From: AP-15 sp963738185
GTDB taxonomy: Bacteria > Pseudomonadota > Alphaproteobacteria > ATCC43930 > CGMCC-115725
Direction: 5' to 3'
Assembly: GCA_963738185.1 (NCBI GenBank)
Contig: CAVTVA010000003.1
Location: 1,736,001-1,800,000 of the forward strand
DNA: 64,000 nt
The translations under genes were made by a program, and so were the position numbers. Within the stretch, counting starts at the first letter, position 1. Every line of letters begins with the position of its first letter. A model generated the notes under the pieces. That model made no database searches and had not been told where the DNA came from. It saw only the letters and a list, made by a program, of their open reading frames with translations. This document shows, piece by piece, positions 15,869 to 24,696 of the stretch.

Positions 15869-18299
15869 ATGGCCAGATCGATCGGGTTGGCGACGGGCGC
15901 TGGCGAGCGCCGGCTGGGCGGCTGGGCCGAGGCGCTGACGGCGTTAAAGCGCCGGCTGTTCGAGACCCTGGGCTTTGGCCTGCTGCTGGCAGCGCTGGTG
16001 ATCGCCGCAGCGCTGGTGTCCTACAGCCCGCAGGACCCCTCGCTAGACACCGCGATCGATTCGGCCGCGCACAACTTTCTCGGTCATGGCGGGGCGGTGC
16101 TCGCCGATCTCTTGCGCCAGGGCCTGGGGCTGGCCGCCTTTGTGATCCCGCTCGTGCTGTTCGGCTGGTCATTGCGGCTGGTGTTGGACCGCCCGCTGAA
16201 ACGGTTGTGGCTCAAGCTCGGATTGCTGCCGGCGGCATTGGTCCTGGCAGCGCTGGCCTTGTCGGTGCTTGATCGTGGGACCCCCTCCAACGCGGCGGAT
16301 TGTGGCGGCGCCGTCGGCTGGGCGCTGCACCGGGTGGTGATCTTGGTCGGGCTTGGCGCCGCGGCATTGCCGGTGGCGATGGTCGCGGCGGGAGGGGTCG
16401 GCCTGTTGCTGCTGGCCATCCTCGGGCTGTCGTGGCGCGACTGGCGTGACCTCGGCTCCGGCGCGGGCAGCGGCGCCGGCCGGTTAGCCGTCTTCTCGGC
16501 GCGCGGGACCGTGGCGATGGCTGGGTTTGGCGGCAGCTTCTTGCGGCGCTGGTGGCGGGCGCGGTCTGGCCGCCCGGATGCCGCTCAGGCGGCAGTCGAT
16601 CCGCAGCTTCGCTCGGCGGTGACGCCGTTGCCGCAACGGCGCGAGCCGCGGCTCGACGGCGCCGGCACGCCGCAGGCCCCGGGCGGGGATCGCGATCGGG
16701 CCCATCCAGTTCGGCTCGTTGCCTCGCAGGTCAAGCCGCTTGGGCCCGGACGGCGCGGCGAGGAGGAGCGCCAGCCCCGGCTCGATCTGGTTCCGGACGA
16801 AGCCCCGGTGCTGCCCTCGCTCGAATTGTTGAACCGGCCGCCGGCCGTCAAGACCGCTGCGATCGACGAAGAAGCGCTCGAAAAAAACGCCCGCATGCTC
16901 GAAACCGTGCTCGAGGATTATGGGGTGCGCGGCCAGATCGTGCAGGTCCGGCCGGGCCCGGTGGTGACACTCTACGAGTTCGAGCCGGCGCCCGGGATCA
17001 AGGCGTCGCGGATCATCGGGCTCGCCGACGACATTGCCCGCTCGATGAGCGCCATCTCGGTGCGCGTCGCGGTGGTGCCGGGGCGCACCGTGATCGGCAT
17101 CGAATTGCCAAACCGCAAGGCGGAGACTGTCTTCCTGCGCGAGCTGCTCGATTCGCCGGTTTACGAAAAACACCCCGGCCGCCTCTCCCTGATCCTCGGC
17201 AAGGACATCTGCGGCGAGCCGGTGCTCGCCGATCTTGCCAAGATGCCGCACCTGTTGATCGCCGGCACCACCGGGTCGGGCAAATCGGTCGGCATCAACA
17301 CGATGATCCTGTCGATTCTCTATCGGATGCCGCCCGACCGCTGCAAATTCATCATGGTCGATCCGAAGATGCTGGAATTGTCGGTTTATGACGGCATCCC
17401 GCACCTGTTGGCGCCAGTCGTCACCGAGCCCAAAAAAGCGGTGCTCGCGCTCAAATGGGTCGTGCGCGAGATGGAGAACCGCTATCGCAAAATGTCAAAG
17501 CTCGGCGTGCGCAACATCGATGGGTTCAACGCCAGGCTGGCCGAAGCGGCAGCCAAGGGCGAAAGCCTGATCCGCAACGTGCAGACCGGCTTCGACGACG
17601 AGACCGGCCAGCCGATTTTCGAGCCGCAGCCCTTCGACCCCAGCGAATTGCCGCTGATCATCGTCGTCGTCGACGAGATGGCCGATCTGATGCTGGTCGC
17701 CGGCAAGGACATCGAGGCGGCGATCCAGCGGCTGGCGCAGATGGCGCGCGCCGCCGGCATCCACATCATCATGGCGACCCAGCGCCCGTCGGTGGATGTG
17801 ATCACCGGCACGATCAAGGCCAATTTCCCGACACGCATCAGCTTTCAGGTCACCTCGAAGATCGACAGCCGCACGATCCTCGGCGAAGGCGGCGCCGAGC
17901 AGCTGCTGGGCCGCGGCGACATGCTCTATATGGCCGGCGGCGGCCGCGTCACCCGGGTGCACGGCCCCTTTGTTTCCGACGAGGAGGTCGAGCGCGTCGT
18001 CTCGTTCCTGAAAGCGCGCGGCGAGCCCGACTACATCGACGAGATCACCGAGGATGACGACGCGCCGTTCGGCGTGCTCCCCGGCGAGGACGACGGCGAA
18101 TCGGGCGACGCGCTCTATCAGCAGGCGGTGGCGCGTGGTCTGCCGCGAGCGCAAGGCCTCGACCAGCTTTGTCCAGCGCCACCTGCAGATCGGCTATAAC
18201 CGCGCCGCGCGGATCATCGAGCGGATGGAGGCCGAAGGTGTGGTCAGCGCCGCCAACCATGTCGGCAAGCGCGAGGTCCTGGCGCGCGGCGGCGATTGA
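15869..18299 (+). CDS. ftsK: DNA translocase FtsK, frameshifted in the gamma domain
   Basis: FtsK/SpoIIIE translocase: it anchors at the septum and pumps chromosome ends to dif during division. There are four membrane helices within residues 30-190, a Pro/Arg linker, then alpha/beta motor domains. Walker A is AGTTGSGKSVGINTM near residue 465 and Walker B is LIIVVVDEMADLMLV near 595. ATG 15869 has GGGGAAG before it. The reading frame that starts here stops at 18199. The gamma winged helix (RERKASTSFVQRHLQIGYNRAARIIERM) lies in the +1 frame and ends at 18299. One extra base, near c18134 (gtg gcg c gtg gtc), explains the break; removing it gives an intact protein of about 809 residues. It is either a sequence error or a true loss of KOPS reading by the gamma domain. 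Confidence 0.88.
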
Positions 18300-18379
18300 G
18301 CGCAATTGAACGCGGCGGCAACCGGCCTCATCTTCCCGGCAGCCTTCATAGATGCGGTCGGCGGCTGGGACAAAGCGGC

Positions 18380-19087
18380 ATGGTCGGGATCGGGAACAGC
18401 CTGGATCGGGCGCGGATCACGCGCCGGGGCCTTGGCCGCCGGGCGCTGGCGGCTTTAGGTCTGGCGCTTGCGCTGGCGCTGTTCGGGGCGCCGGACGCAT
18501 CACGCGCCGACGCGGCGCCGCAGCCGGCCCCTTTGAGCGCGCAGGACCAGGCGGATCTGCAGCGGGTCGCGATGTATTTGAACAGCATCGGCACGATGAC
18601 GGCGCGCTTTCACCAGCATACCGCCAATGGCGGCACCGCCGCAGGCTGGCTGTGGATGGAGCGGCCCGGCCGGATGCGCTTCCAATACGATCCGCCGACG
18701 CCGATTTTGCTGATCGCAGACCGGTTCTATGTCTATTACATCGATACTCAGTTGGCCGAAGTATCCGAAGTCGGGTTGAAATTCACGCCGGCCTGGTTCT
18801 TGCTGCGGGTTCCAATCAGCTTTGACGACCTGATCGTCACCCGCTTTGAGCGCGGCAACAATTTGTTGCATATCACCGTCGTTGATCCCAAGGCGCCCGA
18901 CAATGGCAGCCTGACGATGGCGTTCACCGACCAGCCGCTGGCGCTGCGCCAGTGGACGATCGTCGATCAGCGCGGTCACGTCACCACCGTGTCGCTGTCG
19001 CAGGAGCAATTCGGTATGGCGCTCGACCCCAACCTGTTTGTATACCGGAACCCGTACAGCTCGACCCAACGATATAACGATAACTGA
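18380..19087 (+). CDS. lolA: LolA-like outer-membrane lipoprotein carrier
   Basis: The 235-residue exported protein belongs to the LolA family, periplasmic carriers of lipoproteins from the LolCDE complex to the outer membrane. The N-terminus has a signal peptide (LAALGLALALALFGAPDASRADA). The mature part opens with DLQRVAMYLNSIGTMTARFHQ, then GWLWMERPGRMRFQYDPPTP and LIADRFYVYYIDTQL, the usual LolA start with its Arg/Phe/Tyr positions. Length (about 200 mature) fits. ATG 18380 is used; GGGA lies upstream. It follows ftsK as in many Alphaproteobacteria and precedes xthA after one further gene. Confidence 0.85.
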   Translation: MVGIGNSLDRARITRRGLGRRALAALGLALALALFGAPDASRADAAPQPAPLSAQDQADLQRVAMYLNSIGTMTARFHQHTANGGTAAGWLWMERPGRMRFQYDPPTPILLIADRFYVYYIDTQLAEVSEVGLKFTPAWFLLRVPISFDDLIVTRFERGNNLLHITVVDPKAPDNGSLTMAFTDQPLALRQWTIVDQRGHVTTVSLSQEQFGMALDPNLFVYRNPYSSTQRYNDN

Positions 19088-19098
19088 GCACCAACCGA

Positions 19099-19887
19099 AT
19101 GCCAGCCCGCCCAACGCCAGTTCGCTCTGTGCCGATCATCGGCATCCCCGCCTGCCTGCGCACGACCAACGAGCGGGTGGTTCATACCCTCGCCGACAAG
19201 TATCCGAGCGCGATTATCGAGGCGACCGGGTGCCTGCCGATTGCCATCCCGGCGGTCGGGTCGAAGATCGACGTGACCGCCGTGCTCGACCTGCTCGACG
19301 GGCTGTTGCTGACCGGCAGCCCATCCAATGTTCACCCGAGCGAATACGGCAGCGAGCCGCTCGACGCCGAAATTTTGCACGACCCCGCGCGCGACGCGAC
19401 AACCCTGCCGCTGATCCGCGAGGCGGTGCGGCGCGATCTGCCGGTGCTGGCAATCTGCCGCGGCATTCAGGAATTGAACGTGGCGCTGGGCGGGACCCTG
19501 CACCAGCGGCTTCAGGACATGCCGAACCGGATCAGCCACCGCCCGCGCAAAGGAGCGCCGGAGGGTCCTTATGGGCCGGCGCACGGCGTGGCGTTGACCC
19601 CGGGCGGGTTGATCGCTGCACTCGCCGGCTGCACCGAAGTGATGGTGAACTCCCTCCATTCCCAGGGCATCGACCGCCCGGCGCCGGGGCTTCGCGTCGA
19701 GGCGGTGGCGCCCGACGGCCAAATCGAAGCGGTCAGCCTGCCGCAGGCTCGATTTGTCATTGGCGTTCAGTGGCATCCGGAGCATAAGGTGCTGGAGAAC
19801 CCGCTCTCGGCCGCGCTGTTTGCGGCCTTTGGCGCTGCCTGCCATGCAACCAGCGCAGGGCTGCCCGCCGCTGTGCGCGCGGCATGA
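19099..19887 (+). CDS. Class I glutamine amidotransferase-like hydrolase (peptidase C26 family)
   Basis: The 262-residue protein is of the peptidase C26 / gamma-glutamyl-GABA hydrolase (PuuD) type. It would cut gamma-glutamyl amides in the cytoplasm. The nucleophile Cys is in LAICRGIQELNVALGG near residue 120. The His and Glu of the triad are in VIGVQWHPEHKV near residue 230. LLTGSPSNVHPSEYG is the family's oxyanion-loop region. Starting 12 bases after lolA, it is probably co-transcribed. No polyamine pathway genes are near, so the exact substrate is open. Confidence 0.87.
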   Translation: MPARPTPVRSVPIIGIPACLRTTNERVVHTLADKYPSAIIEATGCLPIAIPAVGSKIDVTAVLDLLDGLLLTGSPSNVHPSEYGSEPLDAEILHDPARDATTLPLIREAVRRDLPVLAICRGIQELNVALGGTLHQRLQDMPNRISHRPRKGAPEGPYGPAHGVALTPGGLIAALAGCTEVMVNSLHSQGIDRPAPGLRVEAVAPDGQIEAVSLPQARFVIGVQWHPEHKVLENPLSAALFAAFGAACHATSAGLPAAVRAA

Positions 19888-19997
19888 GCGAGCGGCCAAC
19901 CGTTCCGCCGCCCTGCATGCGATTTTTTTGTTTCGGGCATGCACGAATCGGGGTTGGTTTTCCCGTCGGCGAGCCCCAAATCTGTGTTCCAGAAGCG

Positions 19998-20018
19998 GAG
20001 AGAGCGCCTAGCTCTCTC
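19998..20018. other. Perfect 8-bp hairpin in intergenic gap
   Basis: GAGAGAGC - GCCTA - GCTCTCTC forms a perfect 8-bp stem in the 271-base gap between the C26 hydrolase and exonuclease III genes. It is not followed by a U-run on the plus strand. It could be a transcription end or processing point after the ftsK-lolA-C26 group. Nothing else is recognisable in the gap. Confidence 0.4.
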
Positions 20019-20158
20019 GAAAAGCGGTCCCGTTTCCCCTGCGGGCCCGATTTCCCCCAAACGCTTCTGACATGCAGGCGCCCGGTCTTCCCCCCCGACC
20101 GGGCGCCAATGCATTTTGACCGACCGCTATACCGGGCGCGGCGGCCGACGATGTGGCC

Positions 20159-20956
20159 ATGAGCCTACGGCTCGTCACCTGGAACATCAACTCGGTGCGG
20201 CTGCGGATCGACAATGTCCGCCGCCTGATTGCGGAATGGTCGCCGGACGTCTTGTGCCTGCAGGAGACTAAGACGCCGGATGCGTCGTTCCCGGACCAGC
20301 CGCTCGCCGAGCTCGGCTATCAGCACCGGCTGGTGCACGGAATGAAGGGCTATAACGGGGTGGCCATCCTGTCGCGGGTCCCGCTCGCGTCGCCCGGAAC
20401 CAGGAGCTGGTGCGCCCGCGCGGATTGTCGCCATGCCGTCGCGGTGCTGCCGGGCGGGATCGAGCTGCACAACATCTATGTGCCGGCGGGCGGCGACCTG
20501 CCCGATCCCGAGGCCAACCCGAAATTTGCCCACAAGCTTCAGTTTCTCGACGAGCTGACCGCCTGGTTTGCTGCGGAGCGGCGGGGGAGTCAGCCGATGA
20601 TCGCGGTTGGCGATCTCAACATCGCCCCGCTCGAGGCCGATGTGTGGTCGCACAAGCAGCTCCTGAGCGTCGTCAGCCACACGCCAATCGAGGTCGAACG
20701 CCTCGGCCGGCTGCGGCAGGCGGGCGGCTTTCTAGACGCGGTGCGGCATTTTGTCCCAGAGCCGCAGCGGCTTTACACGTGGTGGAGCTATCGCGCCCGC
20801 GATTGGGCCGCCTCGGATCGCGGCCGCCGCCTCGACCACATCTGGGTGACGGGCGCTGTCGCCGCTGTGCTCTCCGGGGCACAAATCCACCGCGACAGCC
20901 GCGGCTGGGACAAAGCCTCCGATCATGTGCCGGTCATGCTGACGATCGGGGACTGA
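20159..20956 (+). CDS. xthA: Exodeoxyribonuclease III
   Basis: The 265-residue protein is an AP endonuclease/3'-5' exonuclease of the ExoIII/EEP fold that repairs abasic sites. Motifs in order are TWNINSVRLR at the start, VLCLQETK (metal Glu), GYNGVAILSR, AVGDLNIAPLEADVW (Asp/Asn), WWSYRARDWAASDRGRRLDHIW (Asp near the end) and the final SDHVPVMLTI His. Length is standard (about 260). ATG 20159 is preferred to GTG 20153. Its last 23 bases overlap the convergent methyltransferase gene. Confidence 0.93.
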   Translation: MSLRLVTWNINSVRLRIDNVRRLIAEWSPDVLCLQETKTPDASFPDQPLAELGYQHRLVHGMKGYNGVAILSRVPLASPGTRSWCARADCRHAVAVLPGGIELHNIYVPAGGDLPDPEANPKFAHKLQFLDELTAWFAAERRGSQPMIAVGDLNIAPLEADVWSHKQLLSVVSHTPIEVERLGRLRQAGGFLDAVRHFVPEPQRLYTWWSYRARDWAASDRGRRLDHIWVTGAVAAVLSGAQIHRDSRGWDKASDHVPVMLTIGD

Positions 20957-21440
20957 CGCGGCGATAGAGATGGTACCGCCCGGCGGCGATCCCTTCGGGC
21001 AGCGCCAGCGGCGCAAGCTCGGCCGCGGTCATCGCCGGCTCGCTGCACAGCACCGCCCCCACGCGCAGCAGCGGCACGAGCAGCGGGATGACCTCGGCGG
21101 CGAACGCCCGGCTCGCCGCGGCCTCGCCGCTCGCCGCGTCGAAATGGGCCAGGCTTACCCTGGCTTCGAGGTGCCGGCGCGCCGTGCGCAAGGTGTCGCG
21201 CATGTCGCCGAGCAGCAGAAGCCCGCAGGGCGGCAGGCAGTCGGGATGGACGGCGATGTGCCGCTCGCAAACATAGATCTGCCGATCCGGGCAAAGCTCG
21301 CGCAGATGATCGTAGGTCCGGCCGTTGCCGAGCCCGAGCTCGAGCACCGGCCCGTCGAGCGCACGCACCAGCGCCGCCGCCAAGCCGAGGCAGGCGCGCT
21401 GCGCCTCCAACCGCCGAATAAAGCTGTCGAGCCGGCTCAT
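20934..21440 (-). CDS. SAM-dependent methyltransferase-like protein
   Basis: The 168-residue protein has a class I SAM-binding fold. Motif I is PVLELGLGNGRTYDHL near residues 31-46, followed by an acidic strand end at IYVCERH, as in small bacterial methyltransferases. The target is unknown. It runs towards xthA and overlaps its 3' end by 23 bases. The next gene upstream in the same direction is the lone cyclic-nucleotide-binding protein (19 bases away), so the two are likely an operon. Confidence 0.7.
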   Translation of the reverse strand: MSRLDSFIRRLEAQRACLGLAAALVRALDGPVLELGLGNGRTYDHLRELCPDRQIYVCERHIAVHPDCLPPCGLLLLGDMRDTLRTARRHLEARVSLAHFDAASGEAAASRAFAAEVIPLLVPLLRVGAVLCSEPAMTAAELAPLALPEGIAAGRYHLYRRVSPRSSA

Positions 21441-21459
21441 TGGCGGCCGGGCCGGCGGG

Positions 21460-21942
21460 TCAGCGGCCGAAACCGGCCTCTTCGCGCAGCTGCTTGACCT
21501 CGGCGAGCGCGGCCCGCAGCTGGTTGTTGGTCGCCTCGAGCCGATGCGCCAGCTCCTGCATGATCGAGACCGCCATGTTGGGAAATTCGCGCACCATGCG
21601 CATGAACGGCTCCTTGGCGATGCGCAACGTGATCAATCGGTTCTTGGCGCGCACCGTCGCCGATCGCGGCACGTTGCACAGGATCGCGATCTCGCCGAAG
21701 ATGTCGTTGGCGCCAAGCGTGGCAACCGTGACCGGGCCGCTCGGCGCTTCCACCACCACCTCGGCCTCGCCGTCGACGATCAGATAGGCGGCATTGCCGG
21801 GATCGCCTTGCCTAACCACGACCTTGCCGGGGTCAAAGCCGACCCGCTCGCTCATAAACGCGAGCAGCTTGAGCTTCGAGGGCTCGATCTCGGCGAAGAA
21901 CGGCACGCGGCGGAGCAGCTCGAACTCCTGTTTCAGGCTCAT
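21460..21942 (-). CDS. Stand-alone cyclic nucleotide-binding domain protein
   Basis: The 160-residue protein consists almost wholly of one cyclic-nucleotide-binding domain. The phosphate cassette FGEIAILCNVPRSATV keeps the Glu, Arg and Ser contacts. There is no DNA-binding domain after it, only a helical tail (LEATNNQLRAALAEVKQLREEAG) likely to form a coiled coil. It may be a cAMP-sensing partner protein. ATG 21942 with GGAGGGAGGA directly upstream is used in place of the longer frame from 22020. It is divergent from the glycosyltransferase operon and could regulate it through protein contact, but this is only inferred. Confidence 0.75.
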   Translation of the reverse strand: MSLKQEFELLRRVPFFAEIEPSKLKLLAFMSERVGFDPGKVVVRQGDPGNAAYLIVDGEAEVVVEAPSGPVTVATLGANDIFGEIAILCNVPRSATVRAKNRLITLRIAKEPFMRMVREFPNMAVSIMQELAHRLEATNNQLRAALAEVKQLREEAGFGR

Positions 21943-22156
21943 TCCTCCCTCCATTCCTTGCCGACGCGGGGTACGCCCGTTCGTTGACGGCGAGCCGCCG
22001 TTGCAACCGCGCCGTCGCACCGCCCCGAACCAGTGCGGACGCCACGTGGACGGCTGTTTGCGTTCGCTCGGTCAGGATCGGCTTCATCAAAAGATCATTC
22101 CGCCACCGTCGCCGCTATGCAATAGTTAAACCGCGCGCTCGCGCAAGGGGGGTTAA

Positions 22157-23383
22157 GTGGTTGGTCGGGATCGTCATCGGCGTGTGCTTATTTACAGCCA
22201 CGACAGCTTTGGCTTGGGGCACCTGCGCCGGTGCCGGGCGATCGCCCATTCTCTGGTTGCCGCGGACCCCGCGCTGTCGATCCTGATCCTGTCGGGCTCG
22301 CCGATCATCGGCAGCTTCGATTTTCGCGCCCGCGTCGATTTTGTGCGGGTGCCGGGCGTCATCAAGCTGCGCAACGGCGAATACGTCTCCTTGAACCTGC
22401 ACATCGACATCGAGGAGACCTTGGCGATCCGCTCCTCGATTATCCGGCACACCGCCGACATCTTCGACCCCGATTTGTTGATCATCGACAAGGAGCCGCT
22501 CGGGTTGCGCGGCGAGGTGCGCGACACCTTGCAGCTGGTGCAGCGGCGGCGGGCGACGGTGATCCTCGGTCTGCGCGACGTGATGGACGATCCCGAAGCG
22601 CTCGAAAGCGAATGGGCGCGCAAAAACGCGGTGCCGGCGCTGGCCGAATATTACGACGAGCTGTGGGTCTACGGCCTGCCGCAGATCTGCGATCCGCTGG
22701 CCGGGCTGGCGGTGCCGGCGAGCGTGCGCCGCCGCATGGTCTACACCGGCTATCTGCGGCGCAGCGCCACCGAACTGGCGGTGACGCCGGATCTAGAGGA
22801 GCTGGTCGACAACGCCTTCCTGCTGGTCACGCCTGGCGGCGGCGGCGACGGCGACGCGCTGGTCGATCTGGTGTTGTCTGCCTATGAGCACGATCGCGCC
22901 ATCGCGCTGCCGGCGCTGATCGTGTTTGGCCCGTTCATGGTGCCCGAGCAGCGGGCCGCATTCGCCGCCCGCGCCGCCAGGCTGCCGAACGTCCGCGCCA
23001 TCACCTTCAATGCCCGGCTCGAGGCGCTGATGGAGCGCGCCGCCGGCGTTGTCGCGATGGGCGGCTACAACACCTTTTGCGAGATACTGTCGTTCGACAA
23101 GCCGGCGCTGATCGTGCCGCGCACCGCACCGCGGCTGGAGCAGTTTATCCGCACCGAGCGCGCCGCCGAGCTCGGGCTGGTCGCCATGCTGTCCGAGCAG
23201 CAAGGCCGCGACCCGCTGGTCATGGCCGCGGCGCTGCGCCGGCTGTCGGGTCAGCCCCGACCATCGAGGGTGGTCATCCCGGGCCTCCTTGACGGCATGC
23301 CCAATGTCAACCGCCTGGCCAAAAAATGGCTCGACCGGGGCCGGGCGGGGCGGGTCGCGGTGCGGGCGCGGATCGGGGCATGA
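22157..23383 (+). CDS. Glycosyltransferase family protein (MurG/GT28-like)
   Basis: This 408-residue GT-B fold glycosyltransferase-like protein starts LIYSHDSFGLGHLRRCRAIA, the Gly-rich acceptor loop of MurG-like enzymes. It has VAMGGYNTFCEILSFDKPALIVPR, the sugar-nucleotide-binding C-terminal domain. A GTG start with a GGGG-rich upstream site is used. The next gene starts inside its stop (ATGA), so the two are coupled. A paralogue of the same architecture is at 25834-27051. With the GT4 enzymes and deacetylase that follow, it probably builds a surface or secreted polysaccharide. The sugar is unknown. Confidence 0.78.
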   Translation: MVGRDRHRRVLIYSHDSFGLGHLRRCRAIAHSLVAADPALSILILSGSPIIGSFDFRARVDFVRVPGVIKLRNGEYVSLNLHIDIEETLAIRSSIIRHTADIFDPDLLIIDKEPLGLRGEVRDTLQLVQRRRATVILGLRDVMDDPEALESEWARKNAVPALAEYYDELWVYGLPQICDPLAGLAVPASVRRRMVYTGYLRRSATELAVTPDLEELVDNAFLLVTPGGGGDGDALVDLVLSAYEHDRAIALPALIVFGPFMVPEQRAAFAARAARLPNVRAITFNARLEALMERAAGVVAMGGYNTFCEILSFDKPALIVPRTAPRLEQFIRTERAAELGLVAMLSEQQGRDPLVMAAALRRLSGQPRPSRVVIPGLLDGMPNVNRLAKKWLDRGRAGRVAVRARIGA

Positions 23384-24684
23384 TGATCCCGCCACCGGCC
23401 GCGTCGCGGGGGCGGGTCGCCTTTGTCCTCAAGGGTTATCCCCGACTGTCGGAGACTTTTATCGCGCAGGAGATTCGGGCGCTCGAACGGCGCGGACTCG
23501 ACATCCTGCTCGTCTCTCTGCGGCAGCCGACCGACCGCACCATCCACCCGGTGCATCAGGCGATCCGGGCTGAGCGGCTCTACCTGCCCGAATACCTGCA
23601 CCAGGAGCCGTGGCGCGTGTGGCGCGGCTGGCGGCATTCGCGGCGGCTGCCCGGTTATCGGCGTGCCCGGCGCGCCTGGCTCGCCGATCTGGTTCGTGAT
23701 CCGACGCCGAACCGGGTGCGCCGGTTTGGCCAGGCGCTGGTGCTGGCGGCGGAATTGCCCGGCGATGTTGCTCGCCTGCACGCCCATTTTCTGCACACGC
23801 CGGCCTCGGTCGCGCGCTATGCCGCGCTGACTGCCGGCCGTGACTGGACGGTGTCGGCGCACGCCAAGGACATCTGGACGACCCCGGCCTGGGAGAAGCG
23901 CGAGAAGCTCGCCGAAGCCCGCTGGGCGGTGGTTTGCAGCGAGGCCGGGCGCGCGCATTTGGCGGCGCTGGCGCCCCACCCCGAGAGGGTGGCGCTGTGC
24001 TATCACGGGCTCGACCTGGAACGTTTTTCGCCGCCGCCGCGGCGGTCTACGGACGCCGACGGCAGCGATCCGGCGCACCCGGTGGTGCTGCTGTCGGTCG
24101 GCCGCGCGGTGGCCAAAAAAGGTTACGACGATCTGCTCGACGCACTGGCGCTGCTGCCGGCCGGCCTTGCCTGGCGCCTTATCCATATCGGCGGCGGCGA
24201 GCTCGCCGCGAGCCTGCGGCGCCGGGCCGAAACCCTCGGCCTCTCGTCGCGGATCGAGTGGCGCGGAGCGTTGCCGCAGCCGGCGGTGCTGGCCGCTTAT
24301 CGAGAGGCCGATCTCTTTGTGCTCGCCGCCAAGGTGACTGGCGACGGCGACCGCGACGGGCTGCCCAACGTGCTGATGGAGGCGCAGAGCCAGCGCGTCG
24401 CGTGCGTCGCGACCGATGTTTCGGCCATCCCCGAGCTGATCGAGAACGGTACCACCGGGGTGCTGGTCCCGCCCGGCGATCCGCCGGCGCTGGCCCGTGC
24501 GCTGGCCGCCCTGATCGCCGATCCGGCGCGACGCACCGCGCTCGGCGCCGCCGGCGAGCGGCGGGTGCGCAGCGCCTTTGCGATGCAGGCGGGGATCGAC
24601 CTGCTTGCTCGCCGCTTTGGGCTCGAAGCGGTCGGTCCGCAACAATTGGGGCTCGGCGCAGCACAGCTCGCCGAAGCGCTGTAG
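23380..24684 (+). CDS. Family 4 glycosyltransferase
   Basis: The 434-residue GT-B glycosyltransferase has the N-terminal FVLKGYPRLSETFIAQEI and the donor-binding GRAVAKKGYDDLLDALALL. GLPNVLMEAQSQRVACVATDVSAIPELI carries the GT4 EX7E-type region, and VPPGDPPALARAL follows. The start LSETFI is typical of exopolysaccharide GTs. The ATG overlaps the stop of the previous gene (ATGA). Donor and acceptor cannot be read. Confidence 0.85.
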   Translation: MMIPPPAASRGRVAFVLKGYPRLSETFIAQEIRALERRGLDILLVSLRQPTDRTIHPVHQAIRAERLYLPEYLHQEPWRVWRGWRHSRRLPGYRRARRAWLADLVRDPTPNRVRRFGQALVLAAELPGDVARLHAHFLHTPASVARYAALTAGRDWTVSAHAKDIWTTPAWEKREKLAEARWAVVCSEAGRAHLAALAPHPERVALCYHGLDLERFSPPPRRSTDADGSDPAHPVVLLSVGRAVAKKGYDDLLDALALLPAGLAWRLIHIGGGELAASLRRRAETLGLSSRIEWRGALPQPAVLAAYREADLFVLAAKVTGDGDRDGLPNVLMEAQSQRVACVATDVSAIPELIENGTTGVLVPPGDPPALARALAALIADPARRTALGAAGERRVRSAFAMQAGIDLLARRFGLEAVGPQQLGLGAAQLAEAL

Positions 24685-24696
24685 CGGCATCGAACC

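Noticed and set aside
19884..20162. 92-codon plus-strand ORF overlapping the C26 hydrolase stop
   Set aside because: It has no coding bias, is Cys/Pro/Arg-rich and runs into the xthA start; it covers a hairpin-containing gap.
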